Translations under genes and position numbers: made by a program
NCBI RefSeq assembly: GCF_003097515.1
Contig: NZ_CP029188.1
Coordinates: 186,001 to 250,000 of the forward strand
Direction of reading: 5' to 3'
Length of the DNA: 64,000 nt
DNA from: Streptomyces tirandamycinicus
Lineage (GTDB): Bacteria > Actinomycetota > Actinomycetes > Streptomycetales > Streptomycetaceae
The notes under the pieces: generated by a model
Told to the model about the DNA's origin: nothing
The model's database searches: none
The model's input: only the letters and a program-made list of their open reading frames with translations
Shown: positions 34,028 to 42,759 of the stretch, in pieces
Layout: each line of letters opens with the position of its first letter
How positions within the stretch are numbered: position 1 is the first letter of the stretch

Positions 34028-35544
34028 ACGGTCTCCAGGGGTTCGACCTCGTCGGGCTGGAAGTAGAGGAACCGGCCCTGTTCGCGGCGGATGTCGGCGC
34101 CGGGGTCGCCCTCGACGGTGACCGCGAGGTGCACTCCGCCGTCCACGTCGTGCAGCACGGCCTCGACCAGGGCGGCGCGGCCGTGCAGGAACAGGTCCTG
34201 CGCGTCGCTGCGCCGCAGCCCCGGCCGCAGCACGACCCGGCTTCCCGCGCCGACGGCGACGCCGTCCACCAGCACCCGGTCGTGCTCCGGGTCGACGCCG
34301 GTGTCGCCGCCCGGGTCCCACCAGGGGGTGTCGGGGCGGGCGGTGCCGTGATCGAACGGGGCGAACGAACCAGAGGAACCGAAGGAACCAGAGGAACCAG
34401 AGGAACCGGAGGAGCCGAAGGAACCGGAGGAACCGAAGGAACCGGAGGAGCCCTGGGGGGCGAGAGAGTCCTCCTGCGGCGCGGGGCCGGTGACCTCCCG
34501 CAGGCTGCGCACGGCGCCGTGCAGCCGCTCCAGGACCTCCGCCGGCATGGTGTCGGCGAGTTCGATGACCGCGGCCGCACGCTCGTCGGTGCCCCTGGCC
34601 TCGCGCTTCTCCTCGTCCGTGAGGGCCGCGGTGCGCAGGGCGAGGATCTCGTCGATCTCGGTGGCGTCGTACAGGGCGCCCGGGCTCTCCGGTGCGATGG
34701 CCGGGTGGTCCTCGAGGATGATCGGCGAGGACAGCACGAGGTCGGTGCGGCCGGGTTCGCCCGCGAGTACGGGCCAGGTGTGGAGGTTGCGGCAGGCCGC
34801 GACGGCCCCCTTGGCCCACTGGGGCGGGTCGGTCATGGACAGGAACGCGCCGCGGTCGAGGCAGAGCAGCAGATGGCTGGCGACCAGTGAGTGCGGCAGG
34901 GCCGCGTCGCGGTCCGCGCCGGGTTCCGGCGTCCAGTCACCGGCGTTCTCCACGGTGGCCGTGAGCCGCATCGTCCGGTAGGGGCCGTCGAGTTCGGCCG
35001 CGGAGAGCCGTACCACCCCGCTGATCTCCGCGCGGCGGCGCAGCAGGCGGCCGACGGTGCGTCCCTCGCCGTCCAGGACCGGTTCGGTCTCCTGGCGGGC
35101 GGGCCGGGTGAAGGGGATGGCGACGCCGTCGCCCGCCAAACCGGCGACGGGCACGGTCAGTTCGACGCGCTCCTCCACGCCCTCGTCCCAGGGGACCAGG
35201 ACCCGGTCGTCCAGGTGGAGTTCGGGGACCGTTGCGAACCCTCCGTCCGCCGCCGCCCGCTGGACGGTGCGCCGCTGCGCGTGCAGGAAGCGGACCTCCA
35301 CCGCGAGGTCGGCGCCGGGCCGGGGTTCCATCAGGCACTCGGTGCGCTGGATCGAGTGCTCCCCGCAGCGTGCGCTCCACGCGGGCGGCACGAGCACCCC
35401 GAACTGCCAGCGCAGCCGGTTCTTGGCCGCCGAGGCCCGGTACGGGTACAGCACATAGCCCTCGAACAGGACCGCGTCGGCGACCTGGCGCGCGGTGGCG
35501 AGCCGGGCCTCGGTCCCGGGGGCGAAGGCGGCGGTGGCGGTCAC
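34024..35544 (-). CDS. Hydrogenase-cluster protein of unknown function (506 residues)
   Basis: GTG start (GTGA overlap with the upstream gene). The N-terminal 330 residues form a soluble alpha/beta domain (FEGYVLYPYRASAAKNRLRWQF, FATVPELHLDDRVLVPWDEG). A helical part with LADTMPAEVLERLHGAVRSL is followed by a Ser/Gly/Phe linker (about 375-410, GSSGSFGSSGSF units), then an 85-residue beta-rich C-terminal domain (DRVLVDGVAVGAGSRVVLRPGLRRSDAQDLFL, FLYFQPDEVEPLETV). I do not recognise a catalytic motif. The C-terminal domain resembles those attached to hydrogenase-locus proteins in related actinobacteria. It is coupled at both ends in the operon. Confidence 0.8.
   Translation of the reverse strand: MTATAAFAPGTEARLATARQVADAVLFEGYVLYPYRASAAKNRLRWQFGVLVPPAWSARCGEHSIQRTECLMEPRPGADLAVEVRFLHAQRRTVQRAAADGGFATVPELHLDDRVLVPWDEGVEERVELTVPVAGLAGDGVAIPFTRPARQETEPVLDGEGRTVGRLLRRRAEISGVVRLSAAELDGPYRTMRLTATVENAGDWTPEPGADRDAALPHSLVASHLLLCLDRGAFLSMTDPPQWAKGAVAACRNLHTWPVLAGEPGRTDLVLSSPIILEDHPAIAPESPGALYDATEIDEILALRTAALTDEEKREARGTDERAAAVIELADTMPAEVLERLHGAVRSLREVTGPAPQEDSLAPQGSSGSFGSSGSFGSSGSSGSSGSFGSSGSFAPFDHGTARPDTPWWDPGGDTGVDPEHDRVLVDGVAVGAGSRVVLRPGLRRSDAQDLFLHGRAALVEAVLHDVDGGVHLAVTVEGDPGADIRREQGRFLYFQPDEVEPLETV
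34351..34452 (-). repeat. 9-bp tandem repeat coding for a Ser/Gly/Phe linker
   Basis: About 11 units of GAACC(A/G)(A/G)AG-type sequence (plus strand, units such as GGAACCAGA and GGAACCGAA) encode the SSG-SFG linker of the 506-residue protein. The region is markedly less GC-rich than its surroundings. Units are multiples of three, so length changes keep the frame. Confidence 0.85.
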
Positions 35545-36182
35545 GGGGCCGTCCTCCCGCCGGACGCGTCGAGCAGGGCGCGGACCGTGGACTCCCAGGA
35601 GGGCAGGGCCCGTTGCGAGCGGAAGGCGAGGAGGGCGTCCATGGTCTCGCGGGGCAGCCTGATCCACCCGCAGCCCGGGAAGTGCTGGTCGACCATCTCC
35701 TGCCAGACCTTCACGGGCATCCGGAAGGTGGCCTCCCGGTCCCAGGGAACCGGTTCGACGTGGAATCCGCCGGCGCCGGTGAAGGCGGTGCCGGAGAAGA
35801 GCATCAGCAGCGGCACCTCGCCCTCGGACAGGGCGTGGGCGTAGCGGGTCGCGGCCACGTCCATGTCGTAGGTGCAGGGGACGGGCAGTTCGGTCTCGGT
35901 CTCGCCGGTGAAGCCGGGCACCATGTGGGAGACCTGCGCGAACTGCACCGGGTGCATGGAGCTGCCCCAGCGGGAGCGGGTGCCGAAGAGGTCCTTCAGC
36001 CCCTCGGCCTCGGAGTCGGCGTAGCCGCGCCGGGCCGGTTCGATGCGCAACTGGCAGCGCAGGGCGAGGGCGTGGACACGGGTCCCGGGTGTGGCGGTGA
36101 TGCGCAGCCGGAAGACGAGGGTCGGGCCGGCGGCGTAGGGGTCGGCCCGCACGTCGGTGCACTGGAAGGTGAATTCGGTCAT
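35541..36182 (-). CDS. Hydrogenase-cluster protein (DUF6084-like), 213 residues
   Basis: ATG start at 36182 overlapping the upstream stop. Beta-rich protein: FTFQCTDVRADPYAAGPTLVFRLRIT, LRCQLRIEPARRGYADSEAEGLKDLFG and PCTYDMDVAATRYAHAL look like an immunoglobulin-like or DUF-type sandwich; ends with a helix (RETMDALLAFRSQRALPSWESTVRALL). I recall it as DUF6084, found with actinobacterial group 1h hydrogenases. No metal motif is clear. A structural or assembly partner for HhyL is likely from context. Confidence 0.75.
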   Translation of the reverse strand: MTEFTFQCTDVRADPYAAGPTLVFRLRITATPGTRVHALALRCQLRIEPARRGYADSEAEGLKDLFGTRSRWGSSMHPVQFAQVSHMVPGFTGETETELPVPCTYDMDVAATRYAHALSEGEVPLLMLFSGTAFTGAGGFHVEPVPWDREATFRMPVKVWQEMVDQHFPGCGWIRLPRETMDALLAFRSQRALPSWESTVRALLDASGGRTAP

Positions 36183-36844
36183 GCCCGGCTCCCCCGGAGC
36201 GGTGTGGCCCGCTGTCGTACGCGGTCGAAGAAGGCGTCGAGTTCGGCGCGGGCCCGGGGGCCGCCGTCGAAGCCCTGCCAGGTGAGCCGCATCCGGCCCA
36301 CGAGTTCGTAGGTGGTGTCCACCGGCACCAGGTGGCACTCGGTGCGGCCGCCGGAGCGGCGCAGCAGCAGCGCCTCCACGTCGGGTTCGAGCATCCCGGC
36401 CAGCCCGGTGGCGGACAGCACCGTCTCCCAGGCGGACGGGTCCGGCTCGCTCTCGGTGGCGCCGGCCGGGCTCGGGTAGAGCGCCACGGGCCGTCCGAGG
36501 GCGGAGTTGTGGAAGAAGAAGGCGACGCCGACGGGGATCCGCAGCAGTTCCCAGGTGGTGTCGTCGATGCGGTGCGCCGGATCGGTGAGGTGGCGCGAGG
36601 GCACGGCCCGGAATCGGCCCCGGGACGCGCCGGGCCGGTCGAGGAGCTGGGTGCACGGACCGCAGGCGCAGGCCAGTGCCCGGTTCTCGGTGTCCACGAG
36701 GTGCCGGTGCGGTGCGTCGGGGAGCGCCATGCCGCAGAGTTCGCAGCGCTCCTCGCGGGGCGGCCGGGGTGCCGTGAACCGGCGCAGTCCGCGTCGGTCC
36801 GGGGCGGTCCGCGGCCGCCCCGGACCCGTCGGGAGCGCGCTCAC
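36179..36844 (-). CDS. Hydrogenase-cluster protein (DUF5947-like), 221 residues
   Basis: GTG start overlapping the stop of the NifU-like gene. It carries a zinc-finger-like set of four cysteines (CELCGMAL, and ACACGPC) in the first 70 residues, followed by an alpha/beta domain with WELLRIPVGVAFFFHNSALG, ALYPSPAGATESE, and FDGGPRARAELDAFF. I recall it as DUF5947, specific to hydrogenase loci. The cysteines could hold zinc or an Fe-S cluster, making it a candidate for electron transfer or metal delivery. Confidence 0.75.
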   Translation of the reverse strand: MSALPTGPGRPRTAPDRRGLRRFTAPRPPREERCELCGMALPDAPHRHLVDTENRALACACGPCTQLLDRPGASRGRFRAVPSRHLTDPAHRIDDTTWELLRIPVGVAFFFHNSALGRPVALYPSPAGATESEPDPSAWETVLSATGLAGMLEPDVEALLLRRSGGRTECHLVPVDTTYELVGRMRLTWQGFDGGPRARAELDAFFDRVRQRATPLRGSRA

Positions 36845-37428
36845 CGCGCCGTGGCCGGTGCCCGGCCCGCGGCGGAACCGCCGCCGGGCGGCCCGGCGCC
36901 GATCTGCAGGAGGGCCGGTTCGCTGGTGACCGGCTCCAGTTCGACGGCCGTCACCTCGGGTGCGAAGCACGCGAGTGCCTCGACGGCAGCCTGCCGGGCG
37001 ACCTCCTGGGTGCTGGGGCAGCCGCATCCGGTCGAGCCGGTGAGGCGGAGCCGCAGCACTCCGGTGGCCTCGTCGTAGCCGGCCGATTCGAGGGCGTGCC
37101 GGACTCCGCGCAGCGCGCGGGCGATCCGGGTGGGCACGTCCTCGGGGTGCAGATCGTGCAGGACCAGCAGGCTGCTGACGAGTTCGTCGCCGAGCAGCCC
37201 GGTGAGCGGCGCGGGGGTGTGCCCCTGGGCGGACGCGTCGTCGGCGGGCCGGCCGAGCAGTTCCACGGTCCTGGCCAGCGCGGCGCCGTAGAAGTCCATG
37301 AGGACCCGGACCAGTTCCTCGGCGGCCGTGCACGCCTGCCGGTCGCCGCCGGCGGCCAGCCGGTCGAGGATCTCCTCGACCCGCCGGCCCGCCCGCTCCG
37401 CGCTGACCGTGCCGGTGACCGGGCTCAT
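36841..37428 (-). CDS. NifU-like (NifU C-terminal type) Fe-S carrier protein
   Basis: 195 residues; start ATG overlapping hhyL's stop. An N-terminal helical region with EELVRVLMDFYGAALARTVELLG is followed by the NifU-C/NFU fold, GYDEATGVLRLRLTGSTGCGCPS, whose two Cys (GCGC) bind a labile [4Fe-4S], then VARQAAVEALACFAPEVTAVELE. It may supply clusters to the small subunit or carry electrons from it. Its place right after hhyL is conserved in related hydrogenase loci as far as I recall. Confidence 0.85.
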   Translation of the reverse strand: MSPVTGTVSAERAGRRVEEILDRLAAGGDRQACTAAEELVRVLMDFYGAALARTVELLGRPADDASAQGHTPAPLTGLLGDELVSSLLVLHDLHPEDVPTRIARALRGVRHALESAGYDEATGVLRLRLTGSTGCGCPSTQEVARQAAVEALACFAPEVTAVELEPVTSEPALLQIGAGPPGGGSAAGRAPATAR

Positions 37429-39203
37429 CCGGCGAGGCCGCTCAGGCCGGTGGGCACGTGCATCGACTTCACGGTCCTGCCGTCGCCGACGTACATGTGG
37501 ACGCCGCAGGGCAGGCACGGGTCGAAGCTGCGGACGGCCCGCATGATGTCGATGCCCTTGAAGTTCTCCGGGGAGTTCTCCTCGAAGATGGGCGTGTTCT
37601 GCACCGCGTCCTCGTAGGGGCCGGGGGTGCCGTAGGTGTCGCGGGTGCTCGCGTTCCACGGGGTCGGCGGGTACGGGTGGTAGTTGGCGATCTTGCCGTC
37701 CCTGATGACCATGTGGTGGGAGAGGACGCCCCGGACGGCCTCGGTGAATCCGGCGCCGATGGACTCGTCGGGCACGTCGAACTTCTCCCAGGTCTGGCTG
37801 CGTCCGGCGCGTACCTCCTCGAGGCCCTTCTCCGCGAAGTGCAGCGCGACGGCGGCCGCGTACGCCTGGAAGTAGGTGCGGGCGCGGTTGCGTTCCAGCG
37901 CGTTGCTCCACTGCGGGATCTTCCACTCGAAGGTGGCCTCCGGCTTGGTGAGCGAACGGGGCAGGTTGATGACGACGCTGTGCCCGGTGGCCTTGACGTA
38001 GCCGATGTCGACGAGGCCGGAGAGCGCGGTGGACCAGAGCCGGGCGATGGGGCCGCCTCCGGTGTCGAGCGGCAGGTAGTCCTTGCCGTCGAACCAGCGC
38101 GGGGACATCACCCAGCTGTACTTGTCGCCGAAGTCGCGCTTCTGGGGGGCGGGGATGGTGTGCTGGTTCCACGGGTGGCGCGGGTCGACCGGGTTGCCGA
38201 GCGGGTCGTGGGTGACGAACTGCTCCTGGCCCTCCCAGTCCTCGTAGTACGAGCTGCCGAGCAGGATCCGGATGCCGAGGTTGATCTGGGTGAGGTCGTT
38301 GGTGACCAGCTTGCCGTCCACGACGACACCCGGGGTGACGAACATCCGCCGGCCCCAGTCGGTCATGTTGGCGTAGGTGAAGTCGCAGTACTCGGGGTCG
38401 TTCAGGGCTCCCCAGCAGCCGAGCAGCACCCGGCGGCGGCCGACCTCCTCGTAGCCGGGCAGGGCCTCGTAGAAGAAGTCGAACAGGTCGTCGTGGAGCG
38501 GGACGACGCGCTTCATGAACTCCACGTACCGCATCAGGCGGGTCATGTAGTCCGTGAAGAGCTGGACGGAGGCCACCGTGCCGACGCCGCCCGGGTAGAG
38601 CGTGGAGGGGTGCACATGGCGACCCTCCATCAGGCAGAACATCTCCCGGGTGTAGCGGCTGACCTGGAGGGCCTCACGGTAGAACTCGCCCTCCAGCGGG
38701 TTCAGCGAGCGCATGATGTCGGCGATGGTGCGGTAGCCGTGCTCGGCGGCGTGCGGCGCCTCGGTGCGCTCGGCGAGTTCGAGGACGCCGGGGTTGGTCT
38801 CACGGACCATCTTCTCGCAGTAGTCGACCCCGACCAGGTTCTCCTGGAAGATGTTGTGGTCGAACATGTACTCGGCGGACTCACCGAGGTTGATGATCCA
38901 CTCTCCGAGGTGCGGCGGCTTCACCCCGTAGGCCATGTTCTGGGTGTAGACGGAGCACGTGGCGTGGTTGTCACCGCAGATGCCGCAGATGCGGCTGGTG
39001 ATGAAGTGCGCGTCGCGCGGGTCCTTGCCCCGCATGAAGACGCTGTAGCCGCGGAAGACCGACGAGGTGCTGTAGCACTCGGCGACCCGCTTCTGCTTGA
39101 AGTCGATCTTGGTGTGGATGCCGAGACTGCCCACGATCCGGGTGATCGGATCCCAGGACATCTCCACCAGGCCGTCGCCGGCCGCTTGTGTCTTCGGTGC
39201 CAT
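37425..39203 (-). CDS. hhyL: [NiFe]-hydrogenase large subunit, group 1h (high-affinity, oxygen-tolerant)
   Basis: 592 residues from ATG 39203 (MAPKTQ), which has GAAGGG upstream; a GTG 24 bases earlier lacks one. N-terminal Ni ligands are in RICGICGDNH (Cys73, Cys76). The C-terminal pair is in DPCLPCGVH (Cys563, Cys566), after which the protease removes 23 residues. The L2 form and the lack of a membrane anchor or Tat signal on its partner suit group 1h, the enzymes that oxidise trace atmospheric H2. Electrons probably go to the respiratory chain via an unknown carrier. It is coupled to the NifU-like gene. Confidence 0.96.
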   Translation of the reverse strand: MAPKTQAAGDGLVEMSWDPITRIVGSLGIHTKIDFKQKRVAECYSTSSVFRGYSVFMRGKDPRDAHFITSRICGICGDNHATCSVYTQNMAYGVKPPHLGEWIINLGESAEYMFDHNIFQENLVGVDYCEKMVRETNPGVLELAERTEAPHAAEHGYRTIADIMRSLNPLEGEFYREALQVSRYTREMFCLMEGRHVHPSTLYPGGVGTVASVQLFTDYMTRLMRYVEFMKRVVPLHDDLFDFFYEALPGYEEVGRRRVLLGCWGALNDPEYCDFTYANMTDWGRRMFVTPGVVVDGKLVTNDLTQINLGIRILLGSSYYEDWEGQEQFVTHDPLGNPVDPRHPWNQHTIPAPQKRDFGDKYSWVMSPRWFDGKDYLPLDTGGGPIARLWSTALSGLVDIGYVKATGHSVVINLPRSLTKPEATFEWKIPQWSNALERNRARTYFQAYAAAVALHFAEKGLEEVRAGRSQTWEKFDVPDESIGAGFTEAVRGVLSHHMVIRDGKIANYHPYPPTPWNASTRDTYGTPGPYEDAVQNTPIFEENSPENFKGIDIMRAVRSFDPCLPCGVHMYVGDGRTVKSMHVPTGLSGLAG

Positions 39204-39275
39204 CGTGTGTGCGGTGCCCTTCTTCACGTCTTCACGTCGTCGAGCAGGAGGGGATGCCGTGGGCTTGGAGCGGGG

Positions 39276-40370
39276 TCACATCTGCCACGGGGGCCGGTAG
39301 CCGGTGGTGATCTTGTCGCCCGTGTGGCGCCACTTGGGCTCCTTGTCCACGGTCCTGGCGGTGATGTTGCGGAGCCTGCGGATCACGGCGCCGTAGGCGC
39401 CGCTGGCCGTGCTGGAGAGCTTTCCGCCGGGCGGCTCGTCCATGAACGGCATGAACTTGTCGGGGAAGCCGGGCATGGTGCAGGCGATGCAGATGCCTCC
39501 CACGTTCGGGCAGCCGCCGATCCCGTTCATCCAGCCGCGCTTGGGCACGTTGCACTTGACGACGGGCCCCCAGCAGCCGATCTTCACCAGGCACTCGGGC
39601 GAGTCGTACGTCTCGGCGAACTGGCCCTGCTCGTAGTAGCCGGCCCGGTCGCAGCCCTCGTGGACGGTCTGGCCGAACAGCCAGGTGGGGCGGAGCTTGT
39701 CGTCGAGCGGGATCATCGGTGCGGAGCCGGCCGCCTGGTAGAGCAGGTACGTGAGGGTCTCCGCGAAGTTGTCCGGCTGGATCGGGCAGCCCGGGACGCA
39801 CACGATCGGGATGCCCGCCTTGGACTTCCAGTCCCAGCCGAGGTAGTCGGGCACGCCCATGGCACCGGTGGGGTTGCCCGCCATGGCGTGGATGCCGCCG
39901 TACGTGGCGCAGGTGCCGATCGCCACCACGGCCAGGGCGTTGGGCGCCAGCCGGTCGATCCACTCGCTGGTCGTGATGGGCTGGCCGGTCTCGGGGTCGT
40001 CGCCGAAGCCGCACCAGTACCCCTCCTGCTTGATCGACTCATTGGGCACGGAGCCCTCGACGACCAGCACATAGGGGTCGATCTCCCCGCGCTCCCCCTT
40101 GAAGAACCACTCGATGAAGGTGTCGGCGCCGCCCACCGGGCCGCACTCGAAGTCGATCAGCGGCCAGTGGACCTGGATCTTCGGCAGTCCCGGCAGGGCG
40201 CCGAGGACGATCTCCTCGATGCTCGGCTGCATGGCGGCGGTCAGCGCGACCGAGTCCCCGTCGCAGCTCAGTCCGGCGTTGATCCAGAGGATATGGATCG
40301 GCTTGTCTTCGGCGGTGGCCGCGCCGGACGAGGCCGCGGCGTCGACCGTGGTCGGCGTTCCTGCATCCAT
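39276..40370 (-). CDS. hhyS: [NiFe]-hydrogenase small subunit, group 1h
   Basis: 364 residues, AGGAG before ATG. No Tat signal or C-terminal membrane anchor, so it is cytoplasmic. The proximal cluster motif that in standard enzymes reads C-x2-C is here GLSCDGDS (Cys36, Asp39), so Asp replaces the second Cys. This agrees with the three-Cys, one-Asp proximal [4Fe-4S] cluster known from the actinobacterial-type hydrogenase of Ralstonia. Further cluster ligands are in IGTCATYGG, VCVPGCPIQP, HEGCDRAGYYE, ECLVKIGCWGP, and CNVPKRGW with GGCPNVGGICIACTMPGFP. Confidence 0.96.
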   Translation of the reverse strand: MDAGTPTTVDAAASSGAATAEDKPIHILWINAGLSCDGDSVALTAAMQPSIEEIVLGALPGLPKIQVHWPLIDFECGPVGGADTFIEWFFKGERGEIDPYVLVVEGSVPNESIKQEGYWCGFGDDPETGQPITTSEWIDRLAPNALAVVAIGTCATYGGIHAMAGNPTGAMGVPDYLGWDWKSKAGIPIVCVPGCPIQPDNFAETLTYLLYQAAGSAPMIPLDDKLRPTWLFGQTVHEGCDRAGYYEQGQFAETYDSPECLVKIGCWGPVVKCNVPKRGWMNGIGGCPNVGGICIACTMPGFPDKFMPFMDEPPGGKLSSTASGAYGAVIRRLRNITARTVDKEPKWRHTGDKITTGYRPPWQM

Positions 40371-40427
40371 GAGGGCGTCTCCTGGGGATATGCGAGAGAA
40401 GATCCGTTGTGGGCTATTCGTCCCTTG

Positions 40428-42134
40428 CTAACAGGCGGCCGTTGCGGCTGCCACCGAGGCTTCCTCCGGGCGGGTGTCCCGCGGGGACTCCTTCCGTACG
40501 AAGGCCCGCCGCAGCCGGTGGTAGGGCGCGGCCGGGTCCGAGAACGTCCGCCGCATCCGGGCCAGCTCGTCCGCCCGGTACGCGGCCAGGGGCCGTACGG
40601 CCTCGTCGCGCTCCCGCGCGGCCTTCTTGGCCGCGATCCGGGACTGGGTCGAGGGATTGGGAGCAAGGCGTGCCGCCATCCGGGTGGCCTCGCCCGCGAA
40701 CTCCTCCGGACCGCATTCGACGACCCGATCGACCAGGCCGTGGCGCAGCGCCGCGGTCGCGGTCACCGGCAGCGCCTGGGAGGTGAGGCGTTCGGCCATG
40801 GGGCCGCCCACCCGGCGGGGCAGGGAGTACGTCCAGTACTCCGAGCCGTACAGGCCCATGAGCCGGTAGTGGGGGTTGAGGACCGCGCCCGCGCGGCACC
40901 AGACCTCGTCGGCGGCCAGCGCGAGCATCACCCCGCCCGCGGCCGCGTTGCCGCCGACCGCGGCCACGACGAGCCGGTCCGTGGTGGTCAGCACGGCCTC
41001 CACGAGGTCGTCCATCGCGTTGATGTTGGCCCAGGACTCGGCGGCGGGGTCGGCGGCGGCCTCGATGACGTTGAGGTGGATGCCGTTGGAGAAGAAGTCC
41101 CGGGCCGCCCCGAGCACCAGCACGGAGGTGGGCCGGGAGCAGGCCACCCGGTAGGCGTCGAGCAGCCGGCGGCAGTGCTCGGTGCTCATCGCGCCGCCGG
41201 GGAAGGAGAACGACAGCACACCGACGGGCCCCTCCTCCCGGTAGCGGATGTCGCTCCAGGTCCGGCGGTGGTCGCCGAGGGCGAGGGGCGCGGGGAGATC
41301 GGGCAGCGGCGGCAGCCGCTCCCCCAGCGCCAGGGTGGCGGGCAGCTTGACGGGCCTTCCCCCGGCGTCGCGGCGCGGACGCAGCTCGGGGATCCACACG
41401 GCGCCGTCCACGGTCGCCCGGCACAGGGCGCCCGCCCTGGTGGCGAGCAGCTCGCCGGGGCGGCCGCGCAGCCGGTCCTCCGGGTGGCCGCCGTGGAGGT
41501 ACCACTCGCCGTCCAGCAGTTCGTCGAGCACTCCCGGCTGGGAGTCCGCGGCGCGCAGCTTGCGCAGCACGGTCTCGGTGGAGTCGTCCGCCCAGGAGAT
41601 CCGCCGGAACTCCTGGCGGACGTACGGCCTGACGCACGCCCGGCCGCCCCCGGCGCTCTGCGGCCGGGGCACATGGGTGCCGGAGGCGAAGCGGTCGACG
41701 GCGAGCAGGACGGCGGTGACGGCGGCGTCGGAGACCTCGCCCCGGTAGAGGTCGCTCTTGGCGAGCGGGGGGAGGGCGACGTTCGCCGCGGCCCAGACGT
41801 CTCCGGCGTCCATCTCCGCGTCGGCCTGCAGGACGGTGACGCCCCAGACCCCGGCGTCCTCCTGGACCGCGTAGTCCAGCGACGACGGGCCCCGGTCGCC
41901 CACCGGGCCGGGGTGGACGACGAGGCAGGTGTGCCGGGTCCAGACGTCGGCCGGGATGACCGCCTTCAGCAGGGGGGCGAGCACGAGGCCGGGCTCGTGC
42001 CGGCGGACCGCCTCGCGCACGGCGTCCCCGTCCGGGGTGAGCTCGACGGAGACGGTGTGGCCCCGGTCCCTCAGCTCCGCGTGGACGCGCTGGGTGAGGC
42101 TGTTGTAGGCACTGGCGACGAGGAGGATGTGCAT
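40428..42134 (-). CDS. hypX: Hydrogenase maturation factor HypX (HoxX), CO-ligand synthesis
   Basis: 568 residues, start MHILLVAS with GGAAGG upstream. The N-terminal half is a formyl-THF-using formyltransferase-like module (HPGPVGDRGPSSLDYAV at 74-90, GVTVLQADAEMDAGDVWA) and the C-terminal half a crotonase fold (about 290-500, GVLSFSFPGGAMS, GNAAAGGVMLALAADEVW). HypX takes the formyl group to CoA and releases CO, giving the iron's CO ligand under air. This explains how the hydrogenase matures in an aerobe. It is probably the first gene of the structural transcript, 57 bp before hhyS. Confidence 0.93.
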   Translation of the reverse strand: MHILLVASAYNSLTQRVHAELRDRGHTVSVELTPDGDAVREAVRRHEPGLVLAPLLKAVIPADVWTRHTCLVVHPGPVGDRGPSSLDYAVQEDAGVWGVTVLQADAEMDAGDVWAAANVALPPLAKSDLYRGEVSDAAVTAVLLAVDRFASGTHVPRPQSAGGGRACVRPYVRQEFRRISWADDSTETVLRKLRAADSQPGVLDELLDGEWYLHGGHPEDRLRGRPGELLATRAGALCRATVDGAVWIPELRPRRDAGGRPVKLPATLALGERLPPLPDLPAPLALGDHRRTWSDIRYREEGPVGVLSFSFPGGAMSTEHCRRLLDAYRVACSRPTSVLVLGAARDFFSNGIHLNVIEAAADPAAESWANINAMDDLVEAVLTTTDRLVVAAVGGNAAAGGVMLALAADEVWCRAGAVLNPHYRLMGLYGSEYWTYSLPRRVGGPMAERLTSQALPVTATAALRHGLVDRVVECGPEEFAGEATRMAARLAPNPSTQSRIAAKKAARERDEAVRPLAAYRADELARMRRTFSDPAAPYHRLRRAFVRKESPRDTRPEEASVAAATAAC

Positions 42135-42296
42135 GACGGCCTTCCACCGGATCCGGCGGCTGGGCCGCACCGCACGGCGGCGCCGCCTGCCCGGAGGGCC
42201 AGGCGGGACTTCGCGGAAACGCCCCAGGGCCGGCGGGGAGTCCGGCCGACTGCGATGCTCCGGCACGGCGGGGACCCGGAGCCGTTACGGAGCCGC

Positions 42297-42320
42297 GGGG
42301 GTCACTCGAAAGCGACCCCC
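42297..42320 (-). terminator. Terminator between the 96-residue gene and hypX
   Basis: GGGGGTC (42297-42303) pairs with GACCCCC (42314-42320), and three further pairs close the loop. Read on the minus strand it lies 21 bases after the stop of the 96-residue gene and about 160 bp before hypX, so hypX likely has its own promoter in the remaining gap. Confidence 0.65.
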
Positions 42321-42341
42321 GGCGGGACCGATCGGCGGCGC

Positions 42342-42632
42342 TCAGAACGCGGTGTACCGCTCCGGCATCGGCAGCTCGACACCGTCCAGCTCCACGGTGC
42401 AGCCGGGCTTCACCCGGACCAGGTGCGGCTGGTGGACCCGGACGACGAACTCGCGGGCCGGATCGTCGGGGAGCAGCCCGTTCAGCACCGTCGTGCCCGT
42501 CCCGTGCTCCCGCCGGTAGGCGATCACCTTGCCGTCGACCAGGAGCTCGATGCCCCCGGTCCGGCCGGGGCCGACGTTGACGGTGATCGAGTGGTTGCCC
42601 CGGTCGATGTGGAAGTGGTGGTTACGCGACAT
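42342..42632 (-). CDS. Small beta-rich protein, 96 residues, hydrogenase-adjacent
   Basis: ATG after GGAGGTG. HHFHIDRGNHSITVNVGPG, IELLVDGKVIAYRR and FVVRVHQPHLVRVKPGCTVELDGVELP suggest an all-beta fold. The His-rich N-terminus (HHFHID, residues 5-10) might bind metal. No family is recognised. It is divergent from the Tm-1-like gene (127-bp gap). Because a terminator follows, it may not belong to the hydrogenase transcript. Confidence 0.65.
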   Translation of the reverse strand: MSRNHHFHIDRGNHSITVNVGPGRTGGIELLVDGKVIAYRREHGTGTTVLNGLLPDDPAREFVVRVHQPHLVRVKPGCTVELDGVELPMPERYTAF

Positions 42633-42759
42633 GGCACACCTCCACGGTGAACAGCCGGTCCGGCCCGTCCGGCGGACGGGCGGGGTGCCGCCCCCGGTCT
42701 CGGGGCCGGGGGTGCGAGGCACCCTTGCCGCTCCGCCGGGACTCGCGGACAGTACCAGG

